A stretch of DNA of 64,000 bases, from assembly GCA_024233935.1 (NCBI GenBank), contig JACKOY010000005.1, positions 124,001-188,000 of the forward strand. The letters run 5' to 3'. The position numbers and the translations under genes were made by a program. Positions 59,657 to 64,000 of the stretch are shown piece after piece. Below the pieces are notes generated by a model that was not told where the DNA came from, ran no database searches, and saw nothing but the letters and a program-made list of their open reading frames with translations. Position 1 is the stretch's first letter; the number at the start of each line of letters is the position of its first letter. The DNA comes from Spirochaetales bacterium. GTDB taxonomy: Bacteria > Spirochaetota > Leptospiria > Leptospirales > Leptonemataceae.

Positions 59657-60439
59657 ATGCTTGCGCGCATCGTTTCGTTCCTTTTCTGGCTCTACATTGG
59701 CATCCTTTGCATCAGTTTCTTCCCGATCGCGGTTACGATCTGGCTCGTCACCCTGCCGTTCGATCGACGGCGTTTTGTTCTGCACAAGTTCACGTGTTTT
59801 TGGGCCGGTATGTTTACCTGGCCCAATCCCCACTGGAATGTGCGCATCGAATATGCCGCACCTTTGGACCGCAAACAAACCTACGTCATTGTAAGCAATC
59901 ACCTATCCCTGGTCGATATTCCGGTCGTCTTTCGTCTGTTTCTGCACTTCAAGTGGGTCTCCAAGTCTGAGAACTTCAAGATTCCTTTCGTGGGCTGGAA
60001 TATGCGTCTGAACAAGTACATTGAGCTGAACCGTGGATCGAATCGTAGCAACGCCCGCATGATGCAGGAATGTGAGGCGGCTCTGAAGGGCGGCAGTTCG
60101 GTTTACATCTTTCCCGAGGGCACCCGATCTTCCACGGGCCGCGTTGGAAAATTTCGTCGCGGGGCCTTCGAGCTCGCCAAACGCGCGGGGGCTCCCATTC
60201 TCCCGATCGTGATTGAAGGCTCTTCCCGGGCGCTCCCGAAAAAGGGCCTCGTGTTGCGCGGCTTTCATCGCATTCGGGTCCGGGTCCTGGAGCCGGTTGC
60301 TGTTTCCGAAATCGAAGGACTTGAAGCGGACGAATTGACCGCGCTGGTCGAGAATCGAATCCGGGCCGAACACGAACGCATGCTGGCCCAACACGGCCCC
60401 GCCATCGTGCCCGACACCGAAGCGGCGGCAGTAAAATAG
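59657..60439 (+). CDS. plsC: 1-acyl-glycerol-3-phosphate acyltransferase (PlsC-like)
   Basis: The 260-residue protein has a N-terminal membrane helix (LFW LY..LCISFFPIAVTIWL) and the LPLAT motifs: NHLSLVD (NHx4D, about 82-88), the FPEGTRS motif near 155, and PILPIVIEG. It transfers a fatty-acyl group to lysophosphatidate. The ATG at 59657 starts directly at the membrane helix; the frame is open to 59570, where it would overlap the divergent gene. The hemolysin III gene follows after 10 bases. Confidence 0.93.
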   Translation: MLARIVSFLFWLYIGILCISFFPIAVTIWLVTLPFDRRRFVLHKFTCFWAGMFTWPNPHWNVRIEYAAPLDRKQTYVIVSNHLSLVDIPVVFRLFLHFKWVSKSENFKIPFVGWNMRLNKYIELNRGSNRSNARMMQECEAALKGGSSVYIFPEGTRSSTGRVGKFRRGAFELAKRAGAPILPIVIEGSSRALPKKGLVLRGFHRIRVRVLEPVAVSEIEGLEADELTALVENRIRAEHERMLAQHGPAIVPDTEAAAVK

Positions 60440-60449
60440 GCGAGCGCCC

Positions 60450-61067
60450 GTGTACAAGGGAGAAAAGCTGAATTCGATTTCGCACCTGGTCGGCGCCTCC
60501 CTGGCGCTCGGTGGCTGGGTGGTCTTAATCGTGTTTGGCGCTCTTGCCGGGGATGGCTGGAAGCTGGCCAGTTCGATCGTTTACGGTCTGTGCCTGTTTC
60601 TGATGTTTTTGTTTTCCACGCTCTACCACAGCTTTCGCGGAACGCCCAAGAAAGTGTTTCAGGTCTTCGATCACGTCGCCATCTTCCTTTTGATCGCGGG
60701 AACCTACACTCCGTATACGCTTGTGGTCCTGCGTGACACTTCGGGTTGGTTGATATTCGGTCTGGTCTGGGGTTTTGCGGCAATTGGTATTACATTTAAG
60801 TCGGTCTTCGGTGATCGCTGGAATCTGGTCTCGACTTTGTTCTACCTGGTGTGCGGTTGGACGATCGCCATCGACATCGGCGGATTGTATGCCGTCTTCG
60901 ATCGGGTGGGCTTCTACTGGCTCGTGGCGGGTGGAATCATTTACTCCGTGGGGGCGTTCTTTTTTCTGAACGATCGCATCAAACGCAATCATGAGATCTG
61001 GCACTTCTTTATTCTGGCCGCAGCGGCCTGCCATTATGTGTCTGTGTTTTTCTATATAATACTTTAA
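60450..61067 (+). CDS. Hemolysin III / PAQR-family membrane protein
   Basis: The 205-residue protein has seven membrane helices and the three family motifs: SHLVGASLAL near the N-terminus, FSTLYHSFRG with the conserved Ser/His, and HEIWHFFILAAAACHY at the end, which carries the zinc-binding histidines. Bacterial family members are often called hemolysin III but act as membrane hydrolases or sensors. Start is GTG 60450 after the plsC stop. Coupled to PlsC by position. Confidence 0.92.
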   Translation: MYKGEKLNSISHLVGASLALGGWVVLIVFGALAGDGWKLASSIVYGLCLFLMFLFSTLYHSFRGTPKKVFQVFDHVAIFLLIAGTYTPYTLVVLRDTSGWLIFGLVWGFAAIGITFKSVFGDRWNLVSTLFYLVCGWTIAIDIGGLYAVFDRVGFYWLVAGGIIYSVGAFFFLNDRIKRNHEIWHFFILAAAACHYVSVFFYIIL

Positions 61068-61146
61068 TCGCGCAGCCTGGACCGCGGGACGTCCGTCCGG
61101 CAACTCCACGAACCGCGGACGCCCGGCGCGCGTCCAAACGAAAGAC

Positions 61147-61920
61147 ATGGCCGAAACCCTGGAATTTTCTGAACGAGACGCAGCCCCAGGACGCAGCCCA
61201 AAAAGGCTAATGATCTTGTTCGGGGCAATCGTGCTTTGGTCCCAGGTGGCCTCGTGCACTTCGGCGCCGGTCGTCGAGGCGGAACCACTGCTGGAGGCAA
61301 TTCGTTACGATGCCGGTGAGCTGGAACCCTTCTCCCGGGGCGATAGCGGGGCCACACAACCGGGAACACTCGCCATCTATGTGTACCGCGACCTTTACGA
61401 TGATTTCAGCCCGACCGGAGACTGGCAGGCGATTGACAGCGAAACGGCGCGCGAGCTCGGCGAGCGCCTCCGGGAGCGCGCGCTGATCAGCGACTTCGTA
61501 GTTCTCAGACGCGATCAGGTGCGGGCGCGCTCGGGGGGCGAGGAACCGATTGCGGCCCTCTCTGTTGCGGAGCAAGCAGGCGCAAGACATCTGCTCGCCA
61601 TTCGGTTTCATCGGGAAACGGCCCACGAACAGGACGCAATCATCACCAGCCACCCGCTCCTGCCTTTGAGTTTTTGCCTCTACGCGCTCTTTCCTCTCAC
61701 CTACGAAAGCGCGGCCGTCGCCATCCATGGGCTTTTTCTGGACACGCGCGGGCCCCAACTGCTCTTTGAGACCGTGGGCCTGGGGGAAAGCCGCGTAAGC
61801 TACAGTTGGACCGAGGAGCAGGAATACTCGGGCGAGGGTTCAGCCCTGGGGCGGGCACGCGCCACCGCGCTGGCTTCCTTTGAGCAGGGCCTCGTCGAGG
61901 ACCTGAGAGGAGAACCATGA
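61147..61920 (+). CDS. Lipoprotein of unknown function (first of pair)
   Basis: The 257-residue protein has a short leader with a membrane segment and lipobox-like QVASC (Cys37). The mature part contains TLAIYVYRDLYDDFSPTGDW, an SDFVVLRRDQVRA segment and HLLAIRFHRET, which resembles small envelope proteins that assemble into transport systems, but no family is recognised. It overlaps the next gene by ATGA (61917-61920), so the two are translationally coupled. Confidence 0.7.
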   Translation: MAETLEFSERDAAPGRSPKRLMILFGAIVLWSQVASCTSAPVVEAEPLLEAIRYDAGELEPFSRGDSGATQPGTLAIYVYRDLYDDFSPTGDWQAIDSETARELGERLRERALISDFVVLRRDQVRARSGGEEPIAALSVAEQAGARHLLAIRFHRETAHEQDAIITSHPLLPLSFCLYALFPLTYESAAVAIHGLFLDTRGPQLLFETVGLGESRVSYSWTEEQEYSGEGSALGRARATALASFEQGLVEDLRGEP

Positions 61921-62393
61921 AATCGACCTATTTCGCAGGGCTCGCGCTTACGGCGACGGTCCTGTTCCTCCCGGCCTGCGACTTTCCGCTCTACTACAGC
62001 ATCGAGAACCTGAGTCCGGAGACAATCAGTGTCCGGGCGGTGCCAATGGCCGTGATTGACCGTCTGCGCTGCCGGGAGATCCGCGAATTCCTGCGCGTGG
62101 GAAGCTGCAACGAAACCGGATGCGAAACCCCGGAGCAACCTGTGGACGAAGGGGACGTGGATTGTGACTACGAAGCAAATTCCTTCACCCTGCACCTGCA
62201 CCGAAACTCCGGCGTGCTACTCGCCACCGCATATAGTTTTGCGCCCGACACCGGGCTCAAGTCTCTGGAAATACTGCAGGGCGCCACCGTGCTACCCTAC
62301 GGCCTTGATTCTTTCGAAAAGCGGGACTATGCCCACTACGTCATTACTGTACGGGCGGCCGACGTGGCCTTGACCGCATCTCCTTCGTTGTGA
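61917..62393 (+). CDS. Lipoprotein of unknown function (second of pair)
   Basis: The 158-residue protein has a classic signal peptide with lipobox LPAC (Cys21). The mature part has four more cysteines (RLRC, GSC, TGC, DVDC), probably two disulphides, and beta-rich stretches. No family is recognised. Its start overlaps the stop of the lipoprotein gene at 61147-61920 by four bases, an arrangement that suggests they work together. The SDR gene follows after 12 bases. Confidence 0.7.
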   Translation: MKSTYFAGLALTATVLFLPACDFPLYYSIENLSPETISVRAVPMAVIDRLRCREIREFLRVGSCNETGCETPEQPVDEGDVDCDYEANSFTLHLHRNSGVLLATAYSFAPDTGLKSLEILQGATVLPYGLDSFEKRDYAHYVITVRAADVALTASPSL

Positions 62394-62405
62394 TTCGTTG
62401 ACTCG

Positions 62406-63215
62406 ATGCGATCTGCGAACGGGGCCGTTGTTGTCGTGACCGGAGCAACCGGCGGCATGGGTCGGGCCATCTGCCGGAAATTTCGGGCCGGCGGAGCCAG
62501 AATCGTTGCGCTCGACCTGCACCTGCCTGCCCTGCGGGAGCTGGCCCGTGAACTGGGCGGCGACTCCTGCGAGATTGCGCGCTGCGACGTAACCCGCCAG
62601 GCCGATTGCCGGAGTGCGATCGCTCGCGCCCGGAAGCGGTTCGGACGGATCGACGTTCTGATCAACAACGCCGGTATCAGTCATCGGTCGGAATTTCGAA
62701 GGACGGACCCGGCAGTGCTCAGGAAGGTAATGGAGGTCAGCTACTTTGGCTCAGTCTATTGTACGTACCACGCCATCGATGCGTTGATCGAAAGCAAAGG
62801 ATCCATCATTGCGCTTTCAAGTCCGGCTGGTTTTGGCCCTCTGGTAGCACGCACCGGCTATTCGGCAGCCAAGCACGCCCTGCATGGGTTTTTTGACAGT
62901 CTGCGGACGGAGCTGGGTTCAGCAGTGCATGTGATGCTCGTTTGCCCGGCTTTCACACGCACCGGCATTGGTACAAATTCACTCAATGAAAAGGGCAAGC
63001 CCATCGGGCAGTCACAGCGATCGGTGGGAGACTTTCTGGAACCGGAGTATGTGGCCGAGCGCATCTTTCAGGGCTGGCAGCACGATCGCGAGTTGGTTCT
63101 GGTTGGCAAGACCGCCTGGTTCGGGTACTATTTAAATCGCTTCGCGCCCCGCCTCTATCGAAGTCTCATGCTTCGCAGTCTTCGTCAGGAGTTACGAACA
63201 CAAGCGCGGAATTAA
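62406..63215 (+). CDS. Short-chain dehydrogenase/reductase
   Basis: The 269-residue enzyme has the classical SDR motifs: TGATGGMG (12-19), NNAG (about 95), catalytic Ser in IIALSSPAG and YSAAK. It uses NAD(P)H; the Asp in VALDLH at the end of strand 2 favours NAD. The C-terminal part includes a hydrophobic segment with many Arg residues (FAPRLYRSLMLRSLRQELRTQA). The substrate is not known. It is last in the row plsC - hly - lipoproteins - SDR on this strand. Confidence 0.9.
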   Translation: MRSANGAVVVVTGATGGMGRAICRKFRAGGARIVALDLHLPALRELARELGGDSCEIARCDVTRQADCRSAIARARKRFGRIDVLINNAGISHRSEFRRTDPAVLRKVMEVSYFGSVYCTYHAIDALIESKGSIIALSSPAGFGPLVARTGYSAAKHALHGFFDSLRTELGSAVHVMLVCPAFTRTGIGTNSLNEKGKPIGQSQRSVGDFLEPEYVAERIFQGWQHDRELVLVGKTAWFGYYLNRFAPRLYRSLMLRSLRQELRTQARN

Positions 63216-63228
63216 GTGCGAACGCGAC

Positions 63229-63498
63229 TCAGGTACCGGCGTCGCTGCCCGGGGCAGCAGGCTGGTTTACCGTTTCTTCTTCTTCGGATTCGGCGGGCGG
63301 AGTTATGATGCCAGCCGCATCTTCAAGCAACGCAGGCGCAATGCTCGTCGCATCAACGATGTCGCTCCCTTCCATCGGATCTTCGGAGTCTTTCTCGGCT
63401 TTTCTTTCCGCGCGCCGGGCGATCTTCTCGTCGCGCTTCTCCTTTTTCTTCCGCTCGCGAAATCTTTTTTCCTGACTCTGTCTACCGGGCCTCGCCAT
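63229..63498 (-). CDS. Small Lys/Arg/Glu-rich protein
   Basis: The 89-residue protein starts MARPGRQSQEKRFRERKKKEKRDE, a strongly basic coiled segment, and ends in an acidic tail (EESEEEETVNQPA). GGAGG lies directly upstream of the ATG at 63498 and strongly supports this start over the longer frame to 63633. Similar small charged proteins exist in Leptospira and other spirochaetes, with unknown function. It may be a ribosome- or RNA-associated protein; this is only a suggestion from composition. Confidence 0.7.
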   Translation of the reverse strand: MARPGRQSQEKRFRERKKKEKRDEKIARRAERKAEKDSEDPMEGSDIVDATSIAPALLEDAAGIITPPAESEEEETVNQPAAPGSDAGT

Positions 63499-63809
63499 AG
63501 TTCCTCCAGTTTTGAAACAGGGCGATAACACACCCCGCGGTGTAATGCCCGGGACGGTCATCCGATCCGCGCGACGCCATCGATCAGTGTCCCGCCGCGA
63601 AAGCCCGCGACGGGCGGTCCGCACAACGGCCAACCGGCATCGAGGCGGCAGCGTGGCAAAGACTGATGCGGGAACGCTCTCTGGGTAACCTTCCGCGTGC
63701 GTTTACGTTTGCAGAGGCAGGTGCAGGGTACGTCTATCCGGGGTGACAGCCCTTTCTCCGACCATTATTGAACTCAACGGGAGACGATCAAGTCCAATTC
63801 TCCCCGGCT
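63499..63809. other. Gene-free stretch before the edge gene
   Basis: These 311 bases lie between the charged protein and the end of the TetR-like gene. No convincing open frame with good codon use, hairpin with U-tract, tRNA or riboswitch was seen. Confidence 0.3.
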
Positions 63810-64000
63810 TCAGTCCGGTCGTGATCGCGCTGAATAAACAAATTCCCCCGGGCTGCGCAGCATATGCATGAACAAGCGGATCCCTTCGTCGATCGGGTCT
63901 TCCCCCTGGCGCGGTGAACGAAGCATGTCGGTCATTTCGAGCACGATGATGCCGAACATCCAGGCCCACATTGTTCGGGCGATAGAACGATAGGCTCGCC
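63810..64000 (-). CDS. C-terminal fragment of a TetR-type regulator (truncated)
   Basis: The minus-strand frame from the edge to TGA at 63810-63812 gives 62 residues: a helical stretch RTMWAWMFGIIVLEMTDML, an acidic loop, then DPIDEGIRLFMHMLRSP. This pattern (WxxxHG/FG-IVxLE, then an amphipathic helix) is typical of the C-terminal ligand-binding domain of TetR-family regulators (WHG type). The HTH lies outside the window. The assignment rests on one helix pattern and is tentative. Confidence 0.5.
   Translation of the reverse strand, partial: RAYRSIARTMWAWMFGIIVLEMTDMLRSPRQGEDPIDEGIRLFMHMLRSPGEFVYSARSRPD

Noticed and set aside
1..64000. CRISPR arrays, insertion sequences, integrases and rRNA/tRNA genes
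   Set aside because: None recognised by reading; the only tandem array is the four-copy repeat behind rsgA, too short and without cas genes.

Overview
The window looks like part of the chromosome of a high-GC member of the spirochaete order Leptospirales (Leptonema/Turneriella-like rather than a pathogenic Leptospira). The main lineage evidence is three copies of the Leptospira-type DUF1564 family, a DUF1574-type SGNH protein paired with an MBOAT acyltransferase, many lipoproteins with loose spirochaetal lipoboxes, and repeated use of GTG/TTG starts. No rRNA, tRNA, CRISPR array, transposase or integrase was recognised. Almost all of the window is ordinary dense coding sequence on both strands. 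The two edge genes are truncated: an unknown C-terminus at 2-190 and a TetR-like C-terminus at 63810-64000.

Layout. 0.4-5 kb: GH1 beta-glucosidase, acyl-CoA ligase, membrane-anchored AraC regulator. 5-9.7 kb: small CxC protein, GyrI-like membrane protein, an SGNH-MBOAT fusion, FecR lipoprotein. 9.9-14 kb: possible OB-fold protein; a lipoprotein operon YHYH - MORN - SCO1; a small membrane protein/SDR operon. 14-17.4 kb: beta-helix lipoprotein, alpha/beta hydrolase, CBS protein. 17.5-21.4 kb: flavin monooxygenase and methyltransferase bracketed by two DUF1564 paralogues. 21.5-27.3 kb: uracil-DNA-glycosylase-like protein, Cys-rich lipoprotein and adenylate cyclase, then an exosortase (XrtK-like) translationally coupled to its presumed single MSEP-CTERM-like substrate. 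27.6-34 kb: SDR, antiporter, RsgA with tandem repeats behind it, MmcQ-like, ABC-F and MAPEG proteins. 34-39 kb: MBOAT plus a 1096-residue SGNH-NHL-SGNH partner. 39-41 kb: two adjacent, degenerate cyclase-homology proteins. 41-43 kb: b561-like/YceI pair and a second CBS protein. 43-46 kb: a third SGNH/MBOAT pair. 46-50.6 kb: UbiB-like kinase, MsrAB, DEAD-box helicase. 50.7-56.3 kb: GlpD, third DUF1564, glycerol kinase, AGPS-like FAD oxidase. 56-64 kb: propeller lipoprotein, ankyrin protein, RlmL-like methyltransferase, PlsC, hemolysin III, two lipoproteins, SDR, Lys/Arg-rich protein.

How the genes may work together. A strong theme is the cell envelope: three separate MBOAT/SGNH acyl-transfer modules, a dedicated exosortase-substrate system, and many lipoproteins. 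A second theme is glycerolipid metabolism (GlpD, GlpK, AGPS-like, PlsC, acyl-CoA ligase), which would fit glycerol or fatty-acid use and possibly ether-lipid synthesis. The most unusual signals are (i) a 17-nt block directly before the ATG of all three DUF1564 genes, conserved although the codons after the ATG are not, (ii) the GTGA-coupled exosortase/substrate pair, (iii) the SGNH-NHL-SGNH architecture, and (iv) the tandem pair of degenerate cyclase domains, one carrying a pseudo-receiver. All functions are inferred by reading motifs; no database search was run.
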